Notes: generated by a model not told the origin, from the sequence alone. A DNA stretch of 64,000 nucleotides from Halococcus salsus (GCF_009900715.1 NZ_JAAAJC010000004.1:124001-188000); one strand, 5' to 3'; numbered from the stretch's first letter, positions 36,435 to 45,742 are shown. Made by a program: numbers and translations.

Positions 36435-36632
36435 ATGGCGGACGACGACGAGTGGAAGTACTCAGTCGAGGACTTCGAAGACCCCGAAGAGAGCGACGCG
36501 GGCGAAGCCACGGACGTCTTCGGCGACGCGCAGACTCGGCGGGAGATCGAACCCGAGTCGCCGAGCTTCGAGAACGCGCTGTTCGTGGTGTTCGGGGTCG
36601 CGCTGGCGCTGTTGATCCTGCTCGGGGTCTGA
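36435..36632 (+). CDS. Small acidic protein with C-terminal membrane helix
   Basis: The 65-residue protein has an acidic soluble N-terminus (DDDEWKYSVEDFEDPEE) and one C-terminal helix (about 46-64, ALFVVFGVALALLILLGV), a tail-anchored layout. The same type of protein is widespread in haloarchaea with no assigned role. It lies 42 bases before the NfeD gene, so it may join the NfeD/SPFH transcript. Confidence 0.7.
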   Translation: MADDDEWKYSVEDFEDPEESDAGEATDVFGDAQTRREIEPESPSFENALFVVFGVALALLILLGV

Positions 36633-36674
36633 CCCGTCCCCAACAGTTAATCGCACAGCCGCCCTGGGTTCAGT

Positions 36675-37292
36675 ATGATACCGGCGCTCGGGACCGCGGC
36701 CGTGGCTGCGGTCCTCGGTTCGCTGCCCCTCCAGGTGACCGAGCTCGTCTTGGACCAGCTCCCGCTCGTACTCCTGATCTGTGGGCTCGCACTGGTCGGT
36801 GCGGAGGCGTTGGCACCCGGCGGGCACCTGATGGTACTCGGCGTCGCGCTCTTGACCGCGGGCATCGTCGGACTGGCGCTCGGCACCTTCCTCGCCCCGG
36901 TGTTCCTCGCGGCGGTGCTCGCGCCGGTCGTGATCGCGAGCGGCGCGGCGGCGTTCTACGTCTACCGGGAGTTCGACTTCTACGGCGGGAAGGGGTCGGG
37001 CCGGACGAGCGACTCGTCGGCGCTCCGGGGCAAGACCGGGCGCGCTACCGAACGCATCACCCACAGCAGCGGCGAGGTCAAACTCGACGAGGGGGGCTTC
37101 AACCCCTACTACGCCGCCCGGGCGCTCGACCGGGAGATCGAGGAGGGCGAGGAGGTGCTGGTCACCGACCCCGGCGGGGGCAACGTGGTGACCGTCGAGT
37201 CGCTCTCGATGATCGAGGACGACGAGATCGACCGGGCGCTGGCCCGCGGGCACGAGGAGTCGGCCGACGAGCGCGAGCGCGAGACCGCTTGA
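36675..37292 (+). CDS. NfeD family membrane protein
   Basis: The 205-residue protein has three hydrophobic helices (about 20-100) followed by a small soluble OB-like domain with LRGKTGRATERI, EGGFNPYYAARALDREIEEG and the closing VVTVESLSM strand, the NfeD C-terminal pattern. NfeD proteins partner SPFH/stomatin proteins in membrane microdomains, and the next gene encodes an SPFH protein. This NfeD lacks the N-terminal ClpP-like protease domain of longer forms. The C-terminus is acidic. Confidence 0.85.
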   Translation: MIPALGTAAVAAVLGSLPLQVTELVLDQLPLVLLICGLALVGAEALAPGGHLMVLGVALLTAGIVGLALGTFLAPVFLAAVLAPVVIASGAAAFYVYREFDFYGGKGSGRTSDSSALRGKTGRATERITHSSGEVKLDEGGFNPYYAARALDREIEEGEEVLVTDPGGGNVVTVESLSMIEDDEIDRALARGHEESADERERETA

Positions 37293-37354
37293 GAGGGCGG
37301 CGATGAACACCGTCGGAACGCTTATGCTTCCGAGATTCTGACATTCAGAGCGAG

Positions 37355-38527
37355 ATGCTACTCGAACCGCTGCAGGTCGGCGCTCTCCTCCCGGCCATCG
37401 TCGTCCTGCTCCTCCTGCTGGTCGCGGTCGCAACCGTCTACAGCTCGATCGAGATCGTCAACGCGTACGAGAAACGCGCGCTGACGGTGCTCGGTGACTA
37501 CCGAAAACTCCTCGAACCCGGCATCAGCTTCGTGCCGCCGTTCGTCAGCAACACCTACCCGTTCGACATGCGGACCCAGACCCTCGACGTCCCCCGTCAG
37601 GAGGCGATCACCCGCGACAACTCGCCGGTGACCGCCGACGCAGTCGTTTATATCAAGGTCATGGACGCGAAGAAGGCCTTCCTCGAAGTCGACGACTACA
37701 AGCGCGCGGTCTCGAACCTCGCACAGACCACCCTCCGCGCCGTGCTCGGCGACATGGACCTCGACGACACGCTGAGCAAGCGCTCGGAGATCAACAGCCG
37801 CATTCGACGGGACCTCGACGAGCCGACCGACGAGTGGGGTGTGCGGGTCGAGTCGGTCGAGGTCCGGGAGGTCAACCCCTCGCCCGACGTCCAGCAGGCG
37901 ATGGAACAGCAGACCTCCGCCGAGCGCCGTCGCCGTGCGATGATCCTCGAAGCCCAGGGTGAACGCCGGAGCGCGGTCGAGAGCGCCGAGGGTGAGAAGC
38001 AGTCGAACATCATCCGCGCCCAGGGTGAAAAGCAGAGCCAGATCCTCGAGGCCCAGGGTGACTCGGTCTCGACGGTGCTCCGGGCGAAGTCCGCCGAGTC
38101 GATGGGCGAACGCGCGGTCATCGAGCGCGGGATGGAGACCCTCCAGTCGATGGGCGAAAGCGAGTCCACGACGTTCGTGCTGCCCCAGGAGCTGACCTCG
38201 ATGCTCGGGCGGTACGGCAAACACCTCCCCGGCAGCGACGTCACCGAGAGCAACGACGACCTCCAGAGCCTCGACTTCGACGCCGAGACACGCGAACTCA
38301 TCGGGCTCGACAACATCGACGAGATCCTCGGCAACATCGACGAGGAGGCCGAACTCGATGTCGAGGAGATGGAACAGGAGGCCGAAGCCATCAAGACCGG
38401 CAAGGCCACCACCGACATCCAGGACCCCGACGACGTCATCGCCGAGATGGACGAGCCGACGGGGACCGGATCGGGGCCCGACTCGACCGAGGCGAGCGAC
38501 GAGGAACTCGAACCCGAGACGAACTGA
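37355..38527 (+). CDS. SPFH/Band 7 (stomatin-prohibitin-like) protein
   Basis: The 390-residue protein has one N-terminal helix (about 8-28) and then the Band 7 domain (about 30-200), including NAYEKRALTVLGDYRKLLEPG and NSPVTADAVVYIKVMDAKKAF (both given in part). Next comes a coiled coil with three AQGEKQS-type repeats (about 195-250). A long acidic tail after residue 290 is unusual in bacterial relatives. SPFH proteins form oligomeric rings in the membrane and organise proteases and transporters. It follows the NfeD gene, the usual pair. Confidence 0.9.
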   Translation: MLLEPLQVGALLPAIVVLLLLLVAVATVYSSIEIVNAYEKRALTVLGDYRKLLEPGISFVPPFVSNTYPFDMRTQTLDVPRQEAITRDNSPVTADAVVYIKVMDAKKAFLEVDDYKRAVSNLAQTTLRAVLGDMDLDDTLSKRSEINSRIRRDLDEPTDEWGVRVESVEVREVNPSPDVQQAMEQQTSAERRRRAMILEAQGERRSAVESAEGEKQSNIIRAQGEKQSQILEAQGDSVSTVLRAKSAESMGERAVIERGMETLQSMGESESTTFVLPQELTSMLGRYGKHLPGSDVTESNDDLQSLDFDAETRELIGLDNIDEILGNIDEEAELDVEEMEQEAEAIKTGKATTDIQDPDDVIAEMDEPTGTGSGPDSTEASDEELEPETN

Positions 38528-38550
38528 GTCGACGCGCACACAGTCAAAGC

Positions 38551-38576
38551 CGTTTTATCTGCCTATCCCGAGGCAG
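38551..38576 (+). promoter_or_regulatory. TATA box and inverted repeat of the 38582 regulator
   Basis: GTTTTATC at 38552-38559 lies 24-31 bases before the ATG. CTGCCT, six bases, AGGCAG at 38559-38576 is a perfect inverted repeat placed over the expected start site, a candidate autoregulatory operator. Confidence 0.5.
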
Positions 38577-38581
38577 TACCA

Positions 38582-39190
38582 ATGGGCGACCCCGAGGTCG
38601 ACGAGGGAAAACGCGCGACGCTCCGGCGGTTCGCCGCCGTCGGGGCGGTCGGGCCGCTCGCGCGCCTCGCCGACAGGGACGAAGACGACGAGAGCGACGC
38701 CCGCGACGCCATCACGGGCTACCTCGCGGCGACGCCGGGCGCGCACTTCTCGAAGGTTCGTGACGACCTCGAGCTTGGAACCGGCGAGACCCAACACCAC
38801 CTCCGGCGGCTCGAAAACGACGCGGTCGTCGAGAGCGACCGCGACGGCGACTACCGACGGTACTTCCCCGCCCGGGAGTTCGACGCGTTCGAGAAGGTCG
38901 CGCTCGGCGTCCTCCGTCGGGAGACGCCACGGGGAATGGTGATCGCGCTGCTTCGCGACCCCGACGCGAGCGCGAGCGACCTCGCCACCGACCTCGGGGT
39001 CTCGCGGCCGACGGTGAGCAAACACGCCGCCGACCTCGAGGATGCGGGGGTGCTCTCGCGTGGCGAGGGCTACGCGCTCGTCCGTCCGGAGCTCCTGTTG
39101 ACGCTGCTCGTTCGATACGCCAACTCGTTCGACGTCGCGACGCTCCAGTTCGCGCGCGAGGCCGACCGGTACATCAGCGTCGACGGATAG
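38582..39190 (+). CDS. Transcriptional regulator with two winged-helix domains
   Basis: The 202-residue protein has one winged helix at about 55-105 (ATPGAHFSKVRDDLELGTGETQHHLRRLE, quoted in parts) and a second at about 115-175 (SDLATDLGVSRPTVSKHAADLED). Two wHTH domains in one chain are typical of haloarchaeal MarR/ArsR-like regulators. The first matches the DUF7342/ HTH-type found near membrane-stress genes. It lies 55 bases after the SPFH gene and has its own TATA box with an inverted repeat. Targets are unknown. Confidence 0.83.
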   Translation: MGDPEVDEGKRATLRRFAAVGAVGPLARLADRDEDDESDARDAITGYLAATPGAHFSKVRDDLELGTGETQHHLRRLENDAVVESDRDGDYRRYFPAREFDAFEKVALGVLRRETPRGMVIALLRDPDASASDLATDLGVSRPTVSKHAADLEDAGVLSRGEGYALVRPELLLTLLVRYANSFDVATLQFAREADRYISVDG

Positions 39191-39196
39191 TTCGGT

Positions 39197-39436
39197 TCAC
39201 CTGGTGACCTTCCAAGTGGTGCTGGAGGAGTAGCCCCACTTCTCGACCGAGAGCGGCCCGTCGGAGTTCTGGATCGCGGTCATGTTGGTACCGACCTCCT
39301 TCGCCGAGAGCCCGACCGCCTCGCCGATGAGGCGGGACTTGAAGTAGGTTCGTGTGGCCACGTGCTCGCGGAGGTACTCGAAGATCCGTCGCTGTTTCTC
39401 GCTGAGAGCGGGCATCGCCGCGGTGGTAGCGCCCAT
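39197..39436 (-). CDS. Small winged-helix protein (DUF7123-like)
   Basis: The 79-residue protein is a single wHTH with LSEKQRRIFEYLREH, SRLIGEAVGLSAKEVGTNM and a basic C-terminal wing SSTTWKVTR. It resembles the haloarchaeal DUF7123 group. It is convergent with the two-domain regulator. An internal ATG (39415) also fits. DNA binding is likely from fold and charge. Confidence 0.7.
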   Translation of the reverse strand: MGATTAAMPALSEKQRRIFEYLREHVATRTYFKSRLIGEAVGLSAKEVGTNMTAIQNSDGPLSVEKWGYSSSTTWKVTR

Positions 39437-39674
39437 AGTCTCTCTACCGAGGCGGCGTACATACGGGGTTTGGTACGGTGGGGTAATCCGGCCGCCGTCC
39501 GTCGGTTTTCGTCCTCATGGAACGGTCGAGGCGATGGTCGTGGGCCGCGAGGTCGTTCCGAGCTCCGGGGGATGGTACGTGCGGGTAACGCCCTCGAGCC
39601 CTCGTTTTCGGGCTCGTCGGTGAGCGGTAGTTCTTTGGTCCTCCGCTCCAGAGACGCGAACGGAGCACTACGTG

Positions 39675-40073
39675 ATGGAAATCTCTGATAAACTCCTGTG
39701 TCTGTTCAACGCTGATGTCTCCGAGACCGGCGACACCTACACCGTCGAGGTGCCGCGGCGCGAGGTCGATACCGGTTCGATCGAGACGGGTGAGACCTAT
39801 CGCGTGGCGCTGATCTCGCGCGAGTCGGTCGAGAGCGGGACGAGCGGGTCATCGTCGTCGTCGAACCGCCCCTCGACCGAGCCACAGCCGCCGGTCGACG
39901 TCGGCGAGATGCGCTACGTCGAGGTCGAGGACATCGGCAAGCAGGGCGACGGTATCGCCCGCGTCGAGCGGGGCTACGTCATCATCGTCCCCGGAGCGGA
40001 GGTCGGCGAACAGGTCAAGGTCGAGGTCACCGAAGTGAAATCCAACTTCGCGGTGGGCGAGATAATCGAGTAG
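39675..40073 (+). CDS. TRAM domain protein
   Basis: The 132-residue protein has a C-terminal TRAM domain (about 75-132) with VGEMRYVEVEDIGKQGDG, ARVERGYVIIVPGA and EVTEVKSNFAVGEII. The N-terminal part (about 1-50) holds LLCLFNADVSETGDTYTVEV, and a Ser-rich linker joins the two. TRAM proteins bind tRNA or other RNA, often as cold-response chaperones in archaea. A GTG directly before the ATG (39672) is in frame, but ATG is preferred. No operon partner is present. Confidence 0.88.
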   Translation: MEISDKLLCLFNADVSETGDTYTVEVPRREVDTGSIETGETYRVALISRESVESGTSGSSSSSNRPSTEPQPPVDVGEMRYVEVEDIGKQGDGIARVERGYVIIVPGAEVGEQVKVEVTEVKSNFAVGEIIE

Positions 40074-40132
40074 GTCGTCCGTTGCGGTCAGGGCGCTTCG
40101 TACGTACACCGACGAGTCGGCGGCCGGCCGCC

Positions 40133-40333
40133 TCAGTTCTCCTGGCCGGGCTCGCTTTTGGCGTGGTCGTCGTCGTCGTTCGCGTCGAACTCCTCGTCAC
40201 AGTTCGCACAGCGGTAGATGCCGGCGGCACCGCCCTCGATACGTTCGACGTCGCCCGAACCACAGGACGGACAGGAGGGGGTCTCGCCGATGCCGTGTGT
40301 GTCGTTCATCGAGTCGGTCGTACCATCGGGCAT
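40133..40333 (-). CDS. Small zinc-ribbon protein
   Basis: The 66-residue protein has a CPSCGSGDVE...CANCDEEF zinc ribbon (two CxxC pairs about 19 residues apart) and an acidic tail. It lies 15 bases downstream of the YkgJ-family gene. A second ATG at 40309 (MNDTHGIGE) gives a shorter 58-residue form and may be the true start. Haloarchaea hold many such single zinc-ribbon proteins of unknown role. Confidence 0.7.
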   Translation of the reverse strand: MPDGTTDSMNDTHGIGETPSCPSCGSGDVERIEGGAAGIYRCANCDEEFDANDDDDHAKSEPGQEN

Positions 40334-40348
40334 CGAATAAACGTCCCG

Positions 40349-41035
40349 CTACTCGTCGGAGGCCCGTTCGTCTTCGCCGTCGAGCCGCGTCCCGTCGGGT
40401 CGTTTCGCGCCCTCCGAATCGTGGACCACCACACCGTCGGCGTCGGGGGCGGGTTCGTACCGGTCCTGGACCGCGATCGCCTCCTCGAGTTCGCGGACCG
40501 CGCGGGTCTTGAGCGCGCCCGCGAGCGCCTCGGCGTCCGCGCGGTCGATGTCGCGTCCGAGCCCCTCGCACTCGTGGGCGCGCACCGCGCCGACTCGATC
40601 GACCGCTGCACCCATCGGCTGGTTCGTCCCGTCGAGCGCGACGCTGAACGGGTAGGTCCGACAGATCAGCGGGCGGTCCTCGTGGACGGTACACGCACCC
40701 GTTCCATCCCGTTCGGTGTAGAAGCTACAGTCACCACAGCCGGTGGTTTCGAGCGCCCACTCGAAGGTCTCGCCCGTCGGGCCGTCGGGACCGGGTTCGA
40801 CTCCGTACGGCATCGGGCGGGCGACGTCGCGCCACTCCCGACCGGTCGCGTCTTGGAGGTCGCGCACCTCGTCGGGGAAGACCGTGGCGGTGTGGTCCTC
40901 GTGGCCGTCGGGTCCGTCGGCGGCCTTACAGCACGCCCCACAGCGGGTGCACTCGAATCCCATCGTCTCGATGGCATCGGCCAATTTCGACGTGTCGAGG
41001 TCGCGGGCGCGGGCGAGTTCGTCCTCGAAGCTCAC
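40349..41035 (-). CDS. YkgJ family cysteine cluster protein
   Basis: The 228-residue protein from the GTG at 41035 has the YkgJ pattern: CTRCGACCKAADG near the start, then CGDCSFYTERDGTGACTVH and RPLICRTYPFSV. The cysteines probably bind zinc or an Fe-S cluster. The family function is not established. The frame is open upstream to an ATG at 41110 with weak coding character; the internal GTG opens MSFEDELARARDL, the natural N-terminus. It overlaps no other gene. Confidence 0.82.
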   Translation of the reverse strand: MSFEDELARARDLDTSKLADAIETMGFECTRCGACCKAADGPDGHEDHTATVFPDEVRDLQDATGREWRDVARPMPYGVEPGPDGPTGETFEWALETTGCGDCSFYTERDGTGACTVHEDRPLICRTYPFSVALDGTNQPMGAAVDRVGAVRAHECEGLGRDIDRADAEALAGALKTRAVRELEEAIAVQDRYEPAPDADGVVVHDSEGAKRPDGTRLDGEDERASDE

Positions 41036-41162
41036 ACCCACACCAGCCAGCCACGCCGCAAAAACCCGTCGTCGGGGCGATAGTCTCAAGTTCGATCGAG
41101 CCTGAACCACAACACAACCGATCCGTGGAATTCGTCGCGTTGCACCCCGCTTTCGGAGGAAG

Positions 41163-41196
41163 TTTTAAATACTAGTAGTACTAACCAGAGGTTAGG
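41163..41196 (+). promoter_or_regulatory. TATA box, overlapping palindromes and Shine-Dalgarno of 41197
   Basis: TTTTAAATA at about 41163-41171 is directly followed by two overlapping eight-base palindromes, TACTAGTA (41170-41177) and TAGTACTA (41176-41183). A GAGGTTAGG stretch follows just before the ATG. The palindromes are candidate regulator sites between TATA and start codon. Confidence 0.5.
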
Positions 41197-41436
41197 ATGA
41201 CACCAACACTCCAGCAGTTCGACGACCGGGACGACGTACTCCGGCGATACGAGTACGCCGACCGGGTGGTGTACGCCGCCGACCTCGGCCCTGCCGACGA
41301 TATCACGGTCGACATCGTCGACGGCACCGTGATGCTCGTCCACGGCGACGAGCAGGCGGACTTCGAGATCCGGGAAGCCGGATCGGCCGAAGCGACCATC
41401 AACAACGGCGTGCTTACCGTCGAGGTGGCGCGATAA
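41197..41436 (+). CDS. Mini alpha-crystallin (Hsp20-like) domain protein
   Basis: The 79-residue protein has strands resembling the core of an Hsp20 domain: [36 protein letters not shown] and [14 protein letters not shown], the last matching the IxNGVL motif. Flanking N- and C-terminal extensions used by true small heat-shock proteins to oligomerise are missing. It ends one base before the Cdc48 gene (taa then ATG), so the two are co-transcribed. It resembles the haloarchaeal DUF7127 group. A role as a Cdc48 adaptor or stress protein is inference. Confidence 0.7.
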   Translation: MTPTLQQFDDRDDVLRRYEYADRVVYAADLGPADDITVDIVDGTVMLVHGDEQADFEIREAGSAEATINNGVLTVEVAR

Positions 41437-41437
41437 C

Positions 41438-43702
41438 ATGAAGCTCTCAGTCAAACCGCTGAAGCAGAAGGACGCGGGCCGCGGCCTCGCGGCCGTCGAC
41501 CGCGCCGCGATGGAGGAGCTCGGGCTCGAGAACGGCGACTACATCCTGATCGAGGGGAGCGACGGCCGCGCGATCGCGCGGGTCTGGCCGGGCTACCCCG
41601 ACGACCAGGGTCGTGACGTGATCCGTATCGACGGCCAGCTCCGCGGCGAGGCCCAGGTGGGCATCGACGACCGCGTGAGCGTCGAGAAGGCCGACGTCAA
41701 ACCGGCCGACTCGGTGACGGTGGCGCTGCCCCAGAACCTTCGGATCCGGGGGAACATCGGCCCCTACATCCAGGACAAGCTCTCGGGACAGGCGATCACG
41801 CAGGGCCAGACGATCCCGTTCTCGCTCGGCTTCGGGCCGTTCTCGGGGAACTCCGGCCAGCGCATTCCGCTGCGAGTCGCGGAGACGTCCCCGAGCGGGA
41901 CCGTGATCGTCGCCGACACGACCACGATCGAGGTCAGCGAGAAGCCCGCCGAGGAGATCGTCTCCGAGGACGGCGACGACACCGCCAGCACGCCCTCCGT
42001 GACCTACGAGGACATCGGTGGCCTCGACCGCGAGCTCGAACAGGTCCGCGAGATGATCGAGCTCCCGATGCGCCACCCCGAGCTCTTCAAGCAGCTCGGC
42101 ATCGACCCGCCGAAGGGCGTCCTGCTCCACGGCCCGCCCGGCACGGGCAAGACCCTGATCGCGAAGGCGGTCGCCAACGAGATCGACGCCCACTTCGAGA
42201 CCATCTCGGGCCCCGAGATCATGTCGAAGTACTACGGCGAGTCCGAAGAACAGCTCCGGGAGATCTTCGACGAGGCCGAGGAGAACGAACCCGCGATCGT
42301 CTTCATCGACGAGATCGACTCGATCGCCCCCAAACGCGACGACACCTCGGGTGACGTCGAGCGCCGGGTCGTCGCCCAGCTCCTCAGCCTGATGGACGGG
42401 CTCGAAGAGCGCGGCCAGGTCACCGTGATCGCCGCCACCAACCGCGTGGACGCGATCGACCCCGCGCTCCGGCGCGGCGGCCGGTTCGACCGCGAGATCG
42501 AGATCGGCGTGCCCGACAAGGAAGGCCGAAAGGAGATCCTCCAGGTCCACACGCGCGGGATGCCGCTGGAGGAGGGGATCGACCTCGACACCTACGCCGA
42601 GAACACCCACGGGTTCGTCGGTTCGGACCTCGAATCGCTGGCGAAGGAGTCGGCGATGAACGCCCTCAGGCGAATTCGACCCGAGCTCGACCTCGACGAG
42701 GAGGAGGTCGACGCCGAGGTGCTCGAATCGTTGCGGGTCACCCGCGACGACATGAAGAGCGCGCTGAAGGGCATCGAGCCGTCCGCGCTCCGCGAGGTGT
42801 TCGTCGAGGTCCCCGACACCAGCTGGGAGAACGTCGGCGGGCTCGAAGACACCAAGGAACGCCTCCGCGAGACGGTGCAGTGGCCGCTCGACTACCCCGA
42901 GGTGTTCGAGGCGATGGACATGAACGCCGCGAAGGGCGTGATGATGTACGGCCCGCCGGGCACGGGGAAGACCCTGCTCGCGAAGGCCGTCGCCAACGAG
43001 GCCCAATCGAACTTCATCTCGATCAAGGGCCCCGAACTCCTCAACAAGTTCGTCGGCGAGTCCGAGAAGGGCGTCCGCGAGGTCTTCTCGAAGGCCCGCG
43101 AGAACGCACCCACGGTCGTGTTCTTCGACGAGATCGACTCGATCGCGGGCGAGCGCGGCCAGCACGCCAACGATTCGGGCGTCGGCGAGCGCGTCGTCTC
43201 GCAGCTCCTCACCGAGCTCGATGGGCTCGAAGAGCTAGAGGACGTCGTGGTGATCGCGACCTCGAATCGACCGGACCTGATCGACAGCGCGTTGCTCAGA
43301 CCTGGGCGGCTCGACAGACACGTCCACGTCCCGGTGCCCGACGAGGAGGGCCGGGAGGCTATCTTCGAGGTTCACACCCGGAACAAGCCGCTGGCCGAGG
43401 ACGTCGACCTCGCCGACCTCGCGCGCCGAACGGAGGGCTACGTCGGCGCGGACATCGAGGCCGTCACCCGCGAGGCCGCGATGGCCGCGACCCGCGAGCT
43501 CATCGAGATGAGCGACCCCGAGGACCTGGTCGGCAACGTCGGCAACGTCCGGATCGGCGTCGAGCACTTCGACCAGGCGCTCGACGAGGTCAACCCGAGC
43601 GTCACCGCCGAGACCAGGGAGCGCTACGAGGAGATCGAGTCCCGGTTCAACGCCGGCGAACCCGCGAACAACGAACCCGAGATCGGGCAGACCTTCCAGT
43701 AA
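41438..43702 (+). CDS. CDC48/VAT-type AAA+ ATPase
   Basis: The 754-residue protein has an N-terminal double-psi barrel plus VAT-N domain (about 1-190) and two AAA+ rings. Walker A is [14 protein letters not shown] near 231 and [14 protein letters not shown] near 505, each followed by [12 protein letters not shown] or [13 protein letters not shown] as Walker B. Arginine fingers are in the GRFDREIEI and GRLDRHVHV segments. Archaeal Cdc48 unfolds proteins and feeds the proteasome. It is co-transcribed with the small Hsp20-like protein. No intein is present. Confidence 0.95.
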   Translation: MKLSVKPLKQKDAGRGLAAVDRAAMEELGLENGDYILIEGSDGRAIARVWPGYPDDQGRDVIRIDGQLRGEAQVGIDDRVSVEKADVKPADSVTVALPQNLRIRGNIGPYIQDKLSGQAITQGQTIPFSLGFGPFSGNSGQRIPLRVAETSPSGTVIVADTTTIEVSEKPAEEIVSEDGDDTASTPSVTYEDIGGLDRELEQVREMIELPMRHPELFKQLGIDPPKGVLLHGPPGTGKTLIAKAVANEIDAHFETISGPEIMSKYYGESEEQLREIFDEAEENEPAIVFIDEIDSIAPKRDDTSGDVERRVVAQLLSLMDGLEERGQVTVIAATNRVDAIDPALRRGGRFDREIEIGVPDKEGRKEILQVHTRGMPLEEGIDLDTYAENTHGFVGSDLESLAKESAMNALRRIRPELDLDEEEVDAEVLESLRVTRDDMKSALKGIEPSALREVFVEVPDTSWENVGGLEDTKERLRETVQWPLDYPEVFEAMDMNAAKGVMMYGPPGTGKTLLAKAVANEAQSNFISIKGPELLNKFVGESEKGVREVFSKARENAPTVVFFDEIDSIAGERGQHANDSGVGERVVSQLLTELDGLEELEDVVVIATSNRPDLIDSALLRPGRLDRHVHVPVPDEEGREAIFEVHTRNKPLAEDVDLADLARRTEGYVGADIEAVTREAAMAATRELIEMSDPEDLVGNVGNVRIGVEHFDQALDEVNPSVTAETRERYEEIESRFNAGEPANNEPEIGQTFQ

Positions 43703-43808
43703 GGTCGCCCGCGACCGGTTTCCTCATCCGCTTCGGTTCCCGTCGTAGCGAGCCGACGTGAGGAGCGATCGCGGCTCGTCGAGGCGGCATGAGTGTGCGT
43801 GTACCGAC

Positions 43809-43818
43809 GGTCTTTTTC
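43809..43818 (+). terminator. Possible T-tract terminator after cdc48
   Basis: A TCTTTTTCC run, rare in this GC-rich sequence, lies about 110 bases after the Cdc48 stop. Archaeal terminators are short T-tracts, so this is a candidate. No stem is obvious. Confidence 0.3.
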
Positions 43819-43861
43819 CGTTATCGAAAATCATTACGGTCCCCAGCCTCCACGATAGTCG

Positions 43862-45145
43862 ATGTCATCAACGGAGGCGACCAAGAACCGGTGGTTGATC
43901 GCCGCGTCGGCCGTCGCGATCCACCTCTCGATCGGGAGCATTTACGCGTACAGCATCTACCAGATCCCGCTGAACGAAGCCCAGGGGTGGGGGACGTCGA
44001 GCGTGACGACCGCGTTCTCCATCGCGATCTTCGTCCTCGGGATCACGGCGGCCTTCCTCGGGAGCTACGTCGAGAAGTACGGCCCGCGGTTATCCGGGCT
44101 GGCGGCGGCGGTGCTGTACGGCCTCGGGATGGTCGGATCGGGGCTCAGCGTCCAGCTCGGGAGCCTCCCGCTGTTCCTCGCCACGTTCGGGGTCGTCGGC
44201 GGGATGGGGCTCGGACTCGGCTACATCACGCCGATCGGAACGCTCGTCGAGTGGTTCCCCGACCGCCGCGGGATGGCGACGGGCCTCGCGGTGATGGGCT
44301 TCGGTGCCGGGGCGCTGCTGACCGGTCCACTCGGGAACTACCTCATCCAGTCCGTCGGCGTCGCGACGACGTTCTACGCGCTCGGCGTTCTCTACCTCGT
44401 CCTGATGGCCGCCGGCGCGAGCTATCTCGCCAAACCGCCGGAGGGCTGGCTCCCCGAGGGGATAGAGGACACCCCGGAGAACCAGGAGGAAGCGAAGAGC
44501 GCGCTCGACGGTATCAGCAACCTCACCGCGAAGGAGGCGCGCACCTCGCCGCGGTTCTGGATGGTCTGGCTCATCGTCTTCATCAACGTCTCCGCGGGGA
44601 TCATGCTGCTCGCGTTCGCCTCGCCGATGCTCCAGCAGATCGCCGGTGCGAGCGCGACGACCGCGGCGTTCATCACCGGCTACATCGGGATCTTCAACGG
44701 CGGCGGCCGCATCGTGTGGGCCTCGCTGTCGGATTACATCGGCCGGACGACGACCTACGCGGCGTTCTTCGCCATCCAGATCGTCGCCTTCTTCGTGATG
44801 CCACAGGTCGCGGGCGTCTGGCTCCTCGCGGGGCTCATCTTCCTCGTCATCACCTGCTACGGCGGTGGCTTCGCCTGCCTCCCGGCCTACCTCAGCGACC
44901 TCTTCGGCACCCAGGAGGTCAGCGCGATCCACGGCTACGCGCTCACGGCGTGGGGATTCGCCGGGGTGGCCGGACCGCAGCTCGCCTCCGCGATCCTCGA
45001 ATCCACGGGAAGCTACACCAGCGCGCTCTACATCATGAACGGGGCGCTCGTCGTCGGGCTGATCACGGTCGCGGTCCTCCGCTGGCGGATCGGGAAGCTC
45101 CAGGACGCGGGCCGGTCCCGCGGGACCGCCGAGACGGCCAACTGA
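43862..45145 (+). CDS. MFS transporter, oxalate/formate antiporter (OFA) type
   Basis: The 427-residue protein has twelve helices with the OFA-type N-terminus (IHLSIGSIYAYSIYQIPL), the MFS loop FPDRRGMATGLAVMGFGAG and a central loop of about 50 residues that includes AKPPEGWLPEGIEDTPE. OFA-family carriers exchange organic acid anions such as oxalate, formate, pyruvate or lactate. The substrate is not deducible. The gene stands alone, convergent with the RibD-like gene, with an AT-rich region upstream. Confidence 0.86.
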   Translation: MSSTEATKNRWLIAASAVAIHLSIGSIYAYSIYQIPLNEAQGWGTSSVTTAFSIAIFVLGITAAFLGSYVEKYGPRLSGLAAAVLYGLGMVGSGLSVQLGSLPLFLATFGVVGGMGLGLGYITPIGTLVEWFPDRRGMATGLAVMGFGAGALLTGPLGNYLIQSVGVATTFYALGVLYLVLMAAGASYLAKPPEGWLPEGIEDTPENQEEAKSALDGISNLTAKEARTSPRFWMVWLIVFINVSAGIMLLAFASPMLQQIAGASATTAAFITGYIGIFNGGGRIVWASLSDYIGRTTTYAAFFAIQIVAFFVMPQVAGVWLLAGLIFLVITCYGGGFACLPAYLSDLFGTQEVSAIHGYALTAWGFAGVAGPQLASAILESTGSYTSALYIMNGALVVGLITVAVLRWRIGKLQDAGRSRGTAETAN

Positions 45146-45187
45146 CGGTCGCGAACCGCTTTTCGGAGTCCGTCGATGCCGGCTCGG

Positions 45188-45742
45188 TCACCGGCGGCGA
45201 TAGTCGACGAGAACGGAGCCGTCGTCGAACCGACGTGTCGTGTCGAGAGCGAGGTCGACCCGCACTCCATCGGGGAGGGCTCGGATTCCCCCGCCGACGA
45301 TCGTCGGGACGATGCGCAGTCGATAGCGGTCCACCAGCCCTGCCTGGATGGCCTCGGCAGCGAGTCCGGCCCCACCGATAGACAGGTCGCGGTCGGCCTG
45401 GGCTTTCATGGTTCGTATCGCGTCGGCGTCGAACGTCCGCTCCAGTCGGGTCCGCGATTCCGGCACGGCGTCCAGGGTGGTCGAGTAGACGACTTTGTCG
45501 GTCGCCCGCCACGCCTCGGCGAACTCGCGTTGGACTGCGGGGAGGTCGTCGAGGACGACGGTGTCCCACACCCGCATCGTCTCGTACATACGACGGCCGA
45601 GAAGGGAAGTGCCGACCGATCGCTGGTGGTCGTCGAAGAAGGCGTGTGCGTCCTCGGACGGCTCCGACCAGTCGAAGTTGCCGTTCTCGTCGGCGATGTA
45701 GCCGTCGAGCGAGTGGCTGACGACGTAGATGAGCGCGGCCAT
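45188..45742 (-). CDS. Dihydrofolate reductase/RibD C-terminal family protein
   Basis: The 184-residue protein from the ATG at 45742 has MAALIYVVSHSLDGYIAD, LLGRRMYETMRVW, and the NADPH-binding-type DRDLSIGGAGLAAEAI motif with TIVGGGIRALPDG. The family (YyaP/RibD_C) reduces pteridine- or flavin-precursor-like molecules with NADPH. Classical DHFR function is possible, but the protein more resembles the stand-alone RibD_C group. Two earlier ATGs at 45772 and 45769 are in frame but poorly placed. Confidence 0.85.
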   Translation of the reverse strand: MAALIYVVSHSLDGYIADENGNFDWSEPSEDAHAFFDDHQRSVGTSLLGRRMYETMRVWDTVVLDDLPAVQREFAEAWRATDKVVYSTTLDAVPESRTRLERTFDADAIRTMKAQADRDLSIGGAGLAAEAIQAGLVDRYRLRIVPTIVGGGIRALPDGVRVDLALDTTRRFDDGSVLVDYRRR

